Source of the DNA: Aliidongia dinghuensis
GTDB lineage: Bacteria; Pseudomonadota; Alphaproteobacteria; ATCC43930; CGMCC-115725
Reading direction: 5' to 3'
Length of the DNA stretch: 64,000 nucleotides
Assembly (NCBI RefSeq): GCF_014643535.1
Contig: NZ_BMJQ01000012.1
Coordinates: 186,001-250,000, forward strand
A program made the translations under genes and the position numbers. Shown here one piece after another: positions 8,168 to 16,095 of this stretch (position 1 is the first letter of the stretch; every line of letters begins with the position of its first letter). The notes under the pieces were generated by a model. It did no database searches and was not told the origin of the DNA. It was given only the letters and a program-made list of their open reading frames with translations.

Positions 8168-10417
8168 ATGATGCAGCTCTTGTTCGGCGTCACGCTCTTC
8201 ACGGGCGCGGCACTTCTCTTCTGGATCCAGCTCGTCGTGTCGAAGATGCTGCTGCCGGTACTGGGCGGCAGTGCAGCGGTCTGGAACACCTGCATGGTGT
8301 TCTTCCAGGTCGCCCTGCTGCTGGGCTACCTCTATGCGCACGGCAGCATCCGCCGGCTCAGCGGCCGATTCATGGTCTTCCTCCATCCGGTCCTGCTCTT
8401 GGCCGCCGCTTCGTTGCTGCCGGTCTCCGTCGCCGGGCTCGGCGACCCGCCTGATGATGCCAACCCGATCCCGTGGCTGCTGCGCGCGCTCGTCATCACG
8501 GTGGGGCCGCCGTTCGTGGTGCTGGCCGGGACGGCGCCGCTGCTGCAGGCCTGGTTCGCGCGGCTCGGCACACGGTCGTCGCGCGATCCCTACTTCCTTT
8601 ATGCCGCGAGCAATCTCGGCAGCCTCGTGGCCCTCGCGTCATATCCGACGCTCATCGAGCCGCATCTCTCTCTGGTCGATCAGAACCGCGGCTGGACCGC
8701 AGCCTATCTGCTGTTGACCGTGCTCACCGCGCTCTCAGCCGGTGTCGTCTGGCACAAGGAACGTGTCCAGCCCGCCGCCGGCGTTAAGCCGACCGACGTC
8801 GACTCGACCGTAACCGAGGCCGCGCCCGGGACGGTGCCGGCACTCCTCCGGCTGCGCTGGATCGTGCTTGCCTTCGTGCCGTCGAGCCTGCTCCTGGGCG
8901 TCACGACGCATCTCACGACCGACGTCGCGGCGGCGCCGCTGTTCTGGGTCATTCCGCTGATGCTCTATCTTTTGAGCTTCGTGCTGGCGTTTCAGCGGGT
9001 CGTGGCACTGCCGGAGTGGCTGACGAGCCAGGCGCAGGCGCTGTTGATGGTGGCGCTTGCGGTGACGCTCCTCACCCAGCAGAGCGGCGAGGCCATGCCG
9101 CTCTTCGTCCTGCATCTCGCGGCCTTCTTCGTGACGGCATTGCTCTGTCATCAGGAAGTGGCCCGTCTGCGGCCACCGGTCGCGCAATTGACCGAATTCT
9201 ATCTCCTGGTGTCGGTCGGCGGGGCGCTCGGCGGCATCTTCAATGCGCTTCTGGCGCCCGTCGTCTTCACCGGCGTCGCCGAATATCCGCTGGTATTGGT
9301 GCTGGCCTGCCTGCTGCGGCCTGGTCTCCGGCTGCGGCGTGACTGGCTCTGGCAGGCGGCGGGCGACGCGCTGCTGCCGGTGGCGCTGCTGCTGTTCGTG
9401 GTGGGCGTGCCGCGCTACACCGGGCTCGACTGGACGGACGGCAACAGCACGATAACGCTCATTCTCGTGATCCTGCTGGCGCTCGTCGTCTTCGGCTTTG
9501 CGGCGCGGCCGATCCGCTTCGGCCTCGGCATCGCGGCGCTGCTCCTCGGAAGCACGCTCGGCGCGGACAGCGATCAGCTGCTGAAGCACGTGCGCAATTT
9601 CTACGGCGTGCTCAAGGTCGTGGCGCAAGAGCAGCCGCCGCTGCACGTGCTGTTCCACGGCACCACGACGCACGGCGCCCAGAGCCTGGACCCGGCCCGC
9701 CGCCTGCAGCCCTTGAGCTACTATCATCCGGACGGGCCGCTGGGTCAGCTGTTCGATACGGTCGGCGGCAGCTCGGTCACCGCGAATGTCGCGGTCGTGG
9801 GCCTCGGCACCGGTACCGTCGCCTGCTACGCCCATACGGGCGAACATTGGACCTTCTTCGAGATCAACCCGGCGGTGGTTTCGATCGCCCGCGACCCGTC
9901 GCTCTTCACGTTCGTCAAGGATTGTCCCGCCGCGCCCGCGATCGTGCTGGGTGATGCGCGCCGGTCGCTGGCGGCGGCGCCCGACGGCGCCTACGGCATG
10001 ATCATCCTCGACGCCTTCACCTCGGACGCGATCCCGATCCATCTGATGACGCGCGAGGCGGTGCGGCTCTATCTCGCCAAGCTCAGGCCGGGCGGGCTCA
10101 TCGTGTTCCATATCTCCAACCGCTATCTCGATCTGGCGCCGGTGCTGGCCGACATCGCGGGCTCGCTCGGCCTCGCCGCGCGCCACTGGTCCGACGAGGA
10201 CAGCACCGACGACGCCGACGACGACGCGGCGTCCGCTTCGTCCGGCGAGGCCTCGACGGACGAGAAGGACGCGTCCGAATGGGTCGTCGTCGCGCGGGCG
10301 CCGCAGGACCTGGCCGCCATCGCGGACGACAATCGGTGGCAGGCGCTCAAGCCGGCCGCCGGCCGGCGCGTCTGGACCGACGATTACTCCGACCTAATCG
10401 GAGCGCTCGCCCATTGA
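8168..10417 (+). CDS. Integral-membrane protein fused to a spermidine-synthase-like domain
   Basis: A 749-residue two-part protein. The first ~440 residues form many membrane helices (FTGAALLFWIQLVVSKMLLPVLGGSAAVWNTCMVFFQ is the usual start of this fusion). The C-terminal ~270 residues are an aminopropyltransferase-like Rossmann domain with the nucleotide loop VVGLGTGTVACYA, acidic FFEINPAVV, GDARRSL and the DAFTSDAIPIHLMTREA segment. A strongly acidic/Ser insertion (residues ~677-700, many Asp and Ser) is unusual. Related fusions are often annotated as polyamine synthases, but whether the transferase part makes polyamines is untested. No speD or other polyamine gene is near. Confidence 0.8.
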   Translation: MMQLLFGVTLFTGAALLFWIQLVVSKMLLPVLGGSAAVWNTCMVFFQVALLLGYLYAHGSIRRLSGRFMVFLHPVLLLAAASLLPVSVAGLGDPPDDANPIPWLLRALVITVGPPFVVLAGTAPLLQAWFARLGTRSSRDPYFLYAASNLGSLVALASYPTLIEPHLSLVDQNRGWTAAYLLLTVLTALSAGVVWHKERVQPAAGVKPTDVDSTVTEAAPGTVPALLRLRWIVLAFVPSSLLLGVTTHLTTDVAAAPLFWVIPLMLYLLSFVLAFQRVVALPEWLTSQAQALLMVALAVTLLTQQSGEAMPLFVLHLAAFFVTALLCHQEVARLRPPVAQLTEFYLLVSVGGALGGIFNALLAPVVFTGVAEYPLVLVLACLLRPGLRLRRDWLWQAAGDALLPVALLLFVVGVPRYTGLDWTDGNSTITLILVILLALVVFGFAARPIRFGLGIAALLLGSTLGADSDQLLKHVRNFYGVLKVVAQEQPPLHVLFHGTTTHGAQSLDPARRLQPLSYYHPDGPLGQLFDTVGGSSVTANVAVVGLGTGTVACYAHTGEHWTFFEINPAVVSIARDPSLFTFVKDCPAAPAIVLGDARRSLAAAPDGAYGMIILDAFTSDAIPIHLMTREAVRLYLAKLRPGGLIVFHISNRYLDLAPVLADIAGSLGLAARHWSDEDSTDDADDDAASASSGEASTDEKDASEWVVVARAPQDLAAIADDNRWQALKPAAGRRVWTDDYSDLIGALAH

Positions 10418-10474
10418 CCCCGCCGGTTCTGTGCTAGGCTCGCCCTGTAATTTTCGATCGGGAGGAGAGCCAAG

Positions 10475-12193
10475 ATGTCCAAGGGTCTGCGCAAGGGATT
10501 GACGAGCTACGGCGACGCGGGGTTCTCGCTGTTCCTGCGCAAGGCGTTCATCAAGGCCATGGGCTATTCCGACGATGCGCTCGACCGGCCGATCGTCGGC
10601 ATCACCAATACCTACAGCGACTACAATCCGTGCCACGGCAATGTGCCCGTGCTGATCGAGGCGGTGAAGCGCGGCGTCATGCTGGCGGGCGGCATGCCGA
10701 TGGTGTTCCCGACCATCTCGATCCACGAGAGCTTCGCGCACCCGACCTCGATGTTCCTGCGCAACCTCATGGCGATCGACACGGAGGAGATGATCCGCGC
10801 CCAGCCGATGGACGCGGTCGTGGTCATCGGCGGCTGCGACAAGACACTGCCGGCGCAGATCATGGCGGCGGCAAGCGTCGACCTGCCGACGGTCGTGGTG
10901 CCGGTCGGGCCGATGGTCGTCGGCCATCACAAGGGCGAGGAGCTTGGTGCCTGCACCGATTGCCGGCGGCTGTGGAGCGCCTATCGCGCCGGCGAGATCG
11001 ACGAGGCCGAGATCGATACGGTGAACGGGCGCCTGGCCCCCTCGGTCGGCACCTGCATGGTCATGGGCACGGCCAGCACCATGGCCTGCGTGACCGAGAC
11101 GCTGGGCCTCTCCCTGCCGATGAGCGCCACCATTCCGGCGCCCCATGCCGAGCGCGTGCGGCTCGCCGAGGCAAGCGGCAAGCGTGCCGCCGAAATGGCC
11201 GTCACGGGCGGGCCGAAGCCCAGCGAGCTCCTGACCCCGGCCGCGTTCCGCAACGCCGCGACCGTTCTGCAGGCGATCGGCGGCTCGACCAACGGCTTGA
11301 TCCATCTGACGGCGATCGCCGGCCGCGTTGGCCATGCGCTCGATTTCGCCGAGTTCGATCGGCTCGGCCGCGAGGTGCCAGTGCTGATCGACCTGAAGCC
11401 CTCGGGCCAGCATTACATGGAGCATTTCCACCATGCCGGCGGCCTGCCGCGCCTCTTGGCACAGCTGGGCGACCGGATCGATCTCGACTGCCGGACCGTC
11501 GCCGGCGGCACGCTGCGCGAAGTGGCCGCCGCGGCCGAGATCGTGCCGGGCCAGGACGTGATCCGCTCGGTCCAGGACCCGATCAAGCCCGAGGGCTCGA
11601 TGGCGGTGCTGACCGGCAACCTGGCGCCGCGCGGTGCGCTCATCAAGCATGCGGCCGCCTCGCCTCGGCTCCTGCAGCATACCGGCCGCGCGGTGGTGTT
11701 CGACTCGGTCGAGGACCTGGCGGCGCGCATCGACGCGCCCGATCTCGACGTCGGGCCCGACGACGTGCTGGTCCTGCGCAATACCGGCCCCAAGGGTGCG
11801 CCCGGCATGCCCGAGGCCGGCTACCTGCCGATCCCGAAGAAGCTCGGCCGCCAGGGCGTCAAGGACATGGTGCGCATCTCCGATGCCCGCATGAGCGGCA
11901 CGGCATTCGGCACGATCGTGCTGCACGTGACGCCGGAATCGGCGGTTGGCGGACCGCTGGCGCTCGTGCAAACCGGCGATCAGATCCGGCTCGACGTCGC
12001 GGCCCGGCGCATCGACCTGCTGGTCGACGAGGCCGAGCTGGAGCGGCGCCGGGCGGCCCTGCCGGCAACGGCCAAGCCCGACTGGGCGCGGCGCGGCTAT
12101 GCCCGGCTGTTCCACGACAGCGTGCTGCAGGCCGACGCGGGCTGCGACTTCGACTTCCTGGTTGACCGCGACGGGGCTGAGGAGCCGGCTTAG
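10475..12193 (+). CDS. IlvD/Edd-family dehydratase, probable sugar-acid (pentonate) dehydratase
   Basis: A 572-residue iron-sulfur dehydratase preceded by GGGAGGAG. The three cysteines expected to hold the cluster are C53 (YNPCHGNV), C121 (GGCDKTLPA) and C194 (GTCMVMGTAS). The cluster is probably [2Fe-2S], as in L-arabinonate and xylonate dehydratases. The segment SGQHYMEHFHHAGG and the overall length are closer to sugar-acid dehydratases than to the branched-chain enzyme IlvD, so dehydration of an aldonic acid to its 2-keto-3-deoxy form is more likely than valine/isoleucine synthesis. No other sugar-acid gene is adjacent. Its stop overlaps the stop of the convergent AraC-type gene. Confidence 0.8.
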   Translation: MSKGLRKGLTSYGDAGFSLFLRKAFIKAMGYSDDALDRPIVGITNTYSDYNPCHGNVPVLIEAVKRGVMLAGGMPMVFPTISIHESFAHPTSMFLRNLMAIDTEEMIRAQPMDAVVVIGGCDKTLPAQIMAAASVDLPTVVVPVGPMVVGHHKGEELGACTDCRRLWSAYRAGEIDEAEIDTVNGRLAPSVGTCMVMGTASTMACVTETLGLSLPMSATIPAPHAERVRLAEASGKRAAEMAVTGGPKPSELLTPAAFRNAATVLQAIGGSTNGLIHLTAIAGRVGHALDFAEFDRLGREVPVLIDLKPSGQHYMEHFHHAGGLPRLLAQLGDRIDLDCRTVAGGTLREVAAAAEIVPGQDVIRSVQDPIKPEGSMAVLTGNLAPRGALIKHAAASPRLLQHTGRAVVFDSVEDLAARIDAPDLDVGPDDVLVLRNTGPKGAPGMPEAGYLPIPKKLGRQGVKDMVRISDARMSGTAFGTIVLHVTPESAVGGPLALVQTGDQIRLDVAARRIDLLVDEAELERRRAALPATAKPDWARRGYARLFHDSVLQADAGCDFDFLVDRDGAEEPA

Positions 12194-13137
12194 GCAGCCG
12201 CCCCCGACCGGCGCGCCTCGCCCGGCCTGATGCCGAAGCGGCGCTGGAAGGCGCGGCTGAACGTGCTCTCCGACTGATAGCCGACCTCGGCCGCGATCGC
12301 GGCGAGGGTCGCGGTGCCGGCCAGGAGCTTGTGCCGGGCGAGGCCGAGCCGGAGCTCGGTCAGGACGGCGAGCGGCGCCATGCCGGCAGTCTTCTGAAAC
12401 AGGCGCACCAGGGTCGCGCGCGAGGCGCCCGCATGGGCCGCAAGCTCGTCGAGCGCCCAGTCGTGCGCCGGCGCCTCGAGCATGGCGGCGAGCGCCCGCG
12501 CCGACTGGCGCTGGCCCAGGAGCGCCAGCAGGCCCGGATGAGCGGGCTCGCGCGCCAGATAGGTGCGCAGCACCATGACCAGGAGCGCGCTCGCGAGATC
12601 GGTCGCAATCGCGACGGCACCCGGGCGTGCTCCATCGAGCTCATCGCGGATCGCCGCCATCAGCTGCCGCAGCTGGTCGCTGTCCGGATCCTGCCGGGCG
12701 CGCAGCACGATGACCGGCGGCAGGGTCGCCAGGATCAGGTTCTGGTGCGCCTGCTCGAACATCAGCCGGCCGCACACGATTTCCGTGTCGGGCTCGTCCT
12801 CGACATTCGTCTTGAGCAGGATCGCACCGGTATGGCCGAGCCGGAGTGCGGCCGCCCGCTGGAGGCTTGCTGGCGTCGTCGGGCCGCGTAGCGAGTGGGC
12901 GCCGCCATGAGGCAGCACGGCGACATCGCCGGCCTCGAGCGGGATCGGTGCGAGGCCGGCCACCTCGATCCCGCAGCTTCCGCGCGCCACCAGATGGAAC
13001 GGTGCCCAGCCGCCGGTCGAGATCTCGTGCGGCGAGGCCCATTGCGCGCCGAACCGGCACAGGCTTTCGAGCTCCGGCCGGACGCGCAGCAGCGGCGCGA
13101 GCCCGCTCAAGGCATCGGGCGATCCGGACGGCGTCAT
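12190..13137 (-). CDS. AraC-family regulator, RclR-like (reactive chlorine sensor)
   Basis: 315 residues with an N-terminal cupin-type domain (APIPLEAGDVAVLPHGGAHSL) and a C-terminal AraC double helix-turn-helix (WALDELAAHAGASRATLVRLFQ; LAAIAAEVGYQSESTFSRAFQRRFG). The ATG at 13137 is used because longer frames would run into the divergent gene. Cys27 (ESLCRFGAQW) and Cys122 (TEIVCGRL) sit at the places of the two redox cysteines of Escherichia coli RclR, as I recall that sequence; a third, Cys55, is extra. Divergence from an AhpD-like gene and an RclC-like gene strengthens the match. Role inferred: oxidant-triggered activation of those two genes. Confidence 0.75.
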   Translation of the reverse strand: MTPSGSPDALSGLAPLLRVRPELESLCRFGAQWASPHEISTGGWAPFHLVARGSCGIEVAGLAPIPLEAGDVAVLPHGGAHSLRGPTTPASLQRAAALRLGHTGAILLKTNVEDEPDTEIVCGRLMFEQAHQNLILATLPPVIVLRARQDPDSDQLRQLMAAIRDELDGARPGAVAIATDLASALLVMVLRTYLAREPAHPGLLALLGQRQSARALAAMLEAPAHDWALDELAAHAGASRATLVRLFQKTAGMAPLAVLTELRLGLARHKLLAGTATLAAIAAEVGYQSESTFSRAFQRRFGIRPGEARRSGAAA

Positions 13138-13169
13138 GTCGGATAGCGCTCCTCCTGCGCAAGATCGAT

Positions 13170-13252
13170 CCGTTGGGCCATTTCGCTGATCCTTGCTGCC
13201 ATCGGGCGTGACGAGGCTCGGCCTTACCTTCTGTGCATCGGCCGCTGGGCCA
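13170..13252. promoter_or_regulatory. Direct repeats CCG(T/C)TGGGCCA in the divergent promoter region
   Basis: CCGTTGGGCCA at 13170-13180 and CCGCTGGGCCA at 13242-13252 differ at one base and lie 72 bases apart in the same orientation, between the AraC-type gene and the gene at 13285. Paired direct repeats are typical of AraC-family binding sites, so these are candidate sites for the RclR-like regulator. Confidence 0.35.
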
Positions 13253-13284
13253 GGCCAAGCGGTTCTGAGAACAGGAGATTTAAG

Positions 13285-13632
13285 ATGTCCATGCTCGATT
13301 GGAACACCTATCGCCAGCAGCTGACCGTCAAGGTCGGCGAGATCGCCAAGCTCAGCCCGGACACGATCAAGGGCTATCAGGCACTGAGCGCCGCCGGCCA
13401 GAAGACCGACTTGCTCGGCGCCAAGACGCGGGAGCTGATCTCGCTCGCGGTTGCGGTCGCGATCCGCTGCGACGGCTGTATCACGGTGCACACCAAGGCG
13501 GCGATCGACCAGGGGGCGACCCGCGAGGAGATCGCCGAGGCCTTGGGGGTCGCGACCGCGATCAATGCCGGCGCCGGCATCGTCTATTCGGCCCGCGTGC
13601 TCGACGCCTACGCCCAGGCGACCAACGCCTGA
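13285..13632 (+). CDS. Carboxymuconolactone decarboxylase family protein, AhpD-like
   Basis: A 115-residue all-helical protein with the AhpD peroxidase-type motif C62-D-G-C65-I-T-V-H69 (CxxC then His), so a thiol-disulfide or peroxide-reducing role is more likely than aromatic-ring lactone chemistry. ACAGGAGAT precedes the ATG. It is the first gene of a two-gene unit with the RclC-like gene, starting about 150 bases from the divergent RclR-like regulator. The context supports an oxidant-defence function, possibly reducing oxidised thiols or chloramines; the substrate is unproven. Confidence 0.8.
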   Translation: MSMLDWNTYRQQLTVKVGEIAKLSPDTIKGYQALSAAGQKTDLLGAKTRELISLAVAVAIRCDGCITVHTKAAIDQGATREEIAEALGVATAINAGAGIVYSARVLDAYAQATNA

Positions 13633-13673
13633 ACCCGCTCTCCCAACCCGTGCTTGCGAAAGGAGTCTGGATC

Positions 13674-14303
13674 ATGCGCTCCCTTGTCGACACTGTGCTG
13701 GCCCGTCTCGGGGCCAGCGACCGCCTGGGCCTCGCCCTCATGCGCGTTGCCGTCGCGGTCATCTTCCTGTGGATCGGCGCCTTGAAGTTCGTGCCGTACG
13801 AGGCCGACAGCATCACGCCGTTCGTCGCCAACAACCCGGTCATGTCGCTGTTCTACAAGCATCCCGACCAGTATCGGGCGCATCTGACCCGCGAGGGCCA
13901 GCTGGTGCCGGCCGAGCGCGCCTGGCAGACCGAGAACAACACCTACGGCTTCTCCACCGGCTTGGGCGTCGTTGAACTGACCATCGGTACGCTGGTGCTG
14001 CTTGACCCGATCTCGGTGCCGCTGGGCTTCCTGGGCGCGCTCTTGGCGTTCCTGACGCCGTTCGTCACGCTCTCGTTCCTGGTGACGACGCCCGAAGCCT
14101 GGGTCCCGGCGCTGGGCGACGCGGAGCATGGCTTCCCCTATCTCTCCGGCGCCGGCCGGCTGGTGCTGAAGGATACGGCGATCCTGGCGGGCGGCCTGCT
14201 CATCCTGGCGGACTCGGCCCGCTCGCTCAGGCGGAAGCTCGCCGCCCGGTCACAGAAGCGAGGGGCGGTCGAGACGAAAGGGGTGACGGTGGCAGCCGAA
14301 TGA
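13674..14303 (+). CDS. rclC: RclC/YkgB (DUF417) family inner-membrane protein
   Basis: 209 residues, four predicted membrane helices. The family pattern is clear: LMRVAVAVIFLWIGALKFVPYEADSITPFVANNPVM, then GVVELTIGTLVLLDP and a helix ending in PFVTLSFLVTTPEAW. AAGGAG lies nine bases before the ATG. In E. coli, rclC is induced by RclR under hypochlorous-acid stress; its biochemical role is unknown. Here rclA (the flavin reductase) and rclB are absent and an AhpD-like gene takes their place. The symbol reflects family membership and context. Confidence 0.75.
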   Translation: MRSLVDTVLARLGASDRLGLALMRVAVAVIFLWIGALKFVPYEADSITPFVANNPVMSLFYKHPDQYRAHLTREGQLVPAERAWQTENNTYGFSTGLGVVELTIGTLVLLDPISVPLGFLGALLAFLTPFVTLSFLVTTPEAWVPALGDAEHGFPYLSGAGRLVLKDTAILAGGLLILADSARSLRRKLAARSQKRGAVETKGVTVAAE

Positions 14304-14336
14304 TCTTGGCCGTTCCCCTCGATCCCCAAAAAACCA

Positions 14337-14370
14337 TTCGAGCGCCCTTCCGATCGGGAGGGCGCTCGAA
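14337..14370 (+). terminator. Strong hairpin after the rclC-like gene
   Basis: Arms TTCGAGCGCCCT and AGGGCGCTCGAA are perfectly complementary (12 bp) with further pairing of CC/GG around GATC. The hairpin starts 33 bases past the stop. It lacks a T-tract on either side, so it may act with Rho or protect the 3' end rather than be a classic intrinsic terminator. Confidence 0.5.
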
Positions 14371-14446
14371 CGTGTCGAACGACGTCGTCCGGGCCGCCGT
14401 CCACTTCTGCGAGAGGTGGCGACCGTTTCTACTTGGACCGTCCTGC

Positions 14447-14572
14447 TCAGTGCGTTTGCAGTGCCGCTACAGCCAGAAGTGGCACCAGAAGAGCGAGGGT
14501 GAACAGGCCGCAGAGCGCCGAAATGCGCTCAAACCACGTCCATTTTTTCCAGTCTGATTGAAGATCCTGCAT
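14447..14572 (-). CDS. Possible 41-residue single-helix membrane protein
   Basis: A small frame reads MQDLQSDWKKWTWFERISAL then a hydrophobic run (LFTLALLVPLLAVAAL) and QTH. The layout (polar Trp-rich amphipathic start, one membrane helix, three-residue tail) is what real small membrane proteins look like. The ribosome site is weak (GCGAG). It lies alone between the rclC terminator hairpin and the opgC promoter region. Confidence 0.4.
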   Translation of the reverse strand: MQDLQSDWKKWTWFERISALCGLFTLALLVPLLAVAALQTH

Positions 14573-14882
14573 GATAAACACTCGCAGAACTCTCTGAATG
14601 TTCTCGCAATACCGGCCCTTCATCGAAAGTGTCGTGTACAGCTTTCAGAATGATGGTGGCGGCATTGAGAGTGCATCAGGAATGGTTCAGATATTGCTAA
14701 CAGCATAGAAAGCCGGTCGATTTTTCAGAAATTATTATCCGATATTTGTTTCGTATTTTAGATTCTGTTGTATGGCATTTTATCGATCGAGGAGCCGTGC
14801 CGATCTGCCGCACCAGATCGCGCTGGAACAGCGGGCATCGGATCTGAGTTAATGGGTCAAAGAGGCCCGCCGGAGCACCACC
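14573..14882. other. AT-rich region upstream of opgC
   Basis: About 310 bases without a supportable gene. The stretch around 14710-14790 is markedly AT-rich (ATTATTATCCGATATTTG and nearby) and presumably carries promoters for opgC and perhaps for the small leftward ORF. No clear palindromic operator was seen. Confidence 0.4.
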
Positions 14883-16010
14883 ATGGGTTCGCCGAGGATT
14901 CTCGTACGCCGGGATCCGCGCGTCGATCTGTTGCGCGGCATCGCGCTGCTGACGATCTTCGTCGATCACGTGCCGGGCAACCTACTCGGGTATCTGACGT
15001 TCCGTAATTTCGGGTTCAGCGACGCGGCCGAGCTGTTCGTCGTGCTCGCCGGCTTTTCCTCGATGATGGCCTACGGCAGCTGTTTCGAGCGCGACGGCAC
15101 CATGCCGGGGCTGCGCCGGATCGGCGCCCGCTGCCTCAGGCTCTACCTGGTCCAGATGGGGCTTCTGGTCGCGACGCTCGGCATCGTCTGGGCTTGGGGG
15201 CGGCGCTTCGGGCTCGACATCTCGCCGATCCAGCCGATTCTCGACCGCGGCATGCGCAGCGGCATGACCCACGGGCTGATCCTCGAGGCGCTGCCGGCCT
15301 ATCTCGACATCCTGCCGCTCTATATCGTGCTGATCGGCGTGTTCCCCGTCGTCTATCTGCTGATGCGCAGGAACCCGATCGCCGCCCTCGGCCTGTCCGC
15401 CGGCTTGTGGCTGCTGACCAATCTCCACCCCGCGCTCAACCTGCCCAACACGGTCTATCAGCGGCGCTGGTTCCTCGATCCGTTCGCCTGGCAGTTCCTG
15501 TTCGCGATCGGCATCGGGCTCGCCATGGTGATGCGCCGGCGCGACGGCCGCCTGCCGACCGTTCCGGGCCTCAGCGCCGCCGCCTGGGCCTACCTGCTGT
15601 TCGCGCTGCTGGTCGCCGCCCCCTGGCACACCTGGGGCCTGTGGGACGTCCAGTTCATCGCGGTGCCGCTGACCGACAAGACCGTGCTGGCACCGTTCCG
15701 GCTCATCAACATCTTGGCCGTCCTCTATCTGGCGCTCACCTCGGGCTGGTTCCGGGCTTTGGCCGAGCGGCCGCTGGTGAAGCCGGTCATCGCCTGCGGC
15801 AAGCATTCGCTCGAGGTGTTCGCCGTCGGCACGCTTCTGTCGCTGATTGGGCGCCTGTCGTTCGAGACCTTCGGCACGCCGCTCTGGCTGCAGATCGCGG
15901 TGAACGGCATCGGCTTCCTGGTGTTGTTCCGGCTCGGCCGCCTGCTCGAGGCCGGCCGGACCGCATCTCGGCCCGCCCAGCCGGTTTCCCGTATCCATCT
16001 CAGCCACTGA
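14883..16010 (+). CDS. opgC: OpgC: membrane acyltransferase modifying periplasmic glucans
   Basis: 375 residues with about ten membrane helices and the OpgC start DPRVDLLRGIALLTIFVDHVPGN followed by FGFSDAAELFVVLAGFSSMMAYG, which is characteristic of the family. GGAG is eight bases before the ATG. In Rhodobacter and relatives OpgC adds succinyl groups to osmoregulated periplasmic glucans. Those glucans are made by the opgG/opgH genes about 20 kb away in this window, so modification and synthesis genes are separated. The C-terminal GKHSLEVFAVGTLLS is also typical. Confidence 0.9.
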   Translation: MGSPRILVRRDPRVDLLRGIALLTIFVDHVPGNLLGYLTFRNFGFSDAAELFVVLAGFSSMMAYGSCFERDGTMPGLRRIGARCLRLYLVQMGLLVATLGIVWAWGRRFGLDISPIQPILDRGMRSGMTHGLILEALPAYLDILPLYIVLIGVFPVVYLLMRRNPIAALGLSAGLWLLTNLHPALNLPNTVYQRRWFLDPFAWQFLFAIGIGLAMVMRRRDGRLPTVPGLSAAAWAYLLFALLVAAPWHTWGLWDVQFIAVPLTDKTVLAPFRLINILAVLYLALTSGWFRALAERPLVKPVIACGKHSLEVFAVGTLLSLIGRLSFETFGTPLWLQIAVNGIGFLVLFRLGRLLEAGRTASRPAQPVSRIHLSH

Positions 16011-16018
16011 AACCCTGG

Positions 16019-16061
16019 CCACTTCGGCCCCCAGCCACATCGGCCCCAACCACTTCGGCAA
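16019..16061. repeat. Short tandem repeat, three imperfect ~16-base units
   Basis: CCACTTCGGCCCCCAG, CCACATCGGCCCCAA and CCACTTCGGCAA follow one another directly after the opgC stop, between it and the SGNH hydrolase gene. Nothing suggests a function; slippage is the likely origin. Confidence 0.5.
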
Positions 16062-16095
16062 TGCAATTTTAAGCAAAGCCGGGCATGCTGGGCCC

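Noticed and set aside
10475-12193. Calling the dehydratase IlvD of branched-chain synthesis
   Set aside because: Motif SGQHYMEHFHHAGG and lack of ilv neighbours fit sugar-acid dehydratases better.
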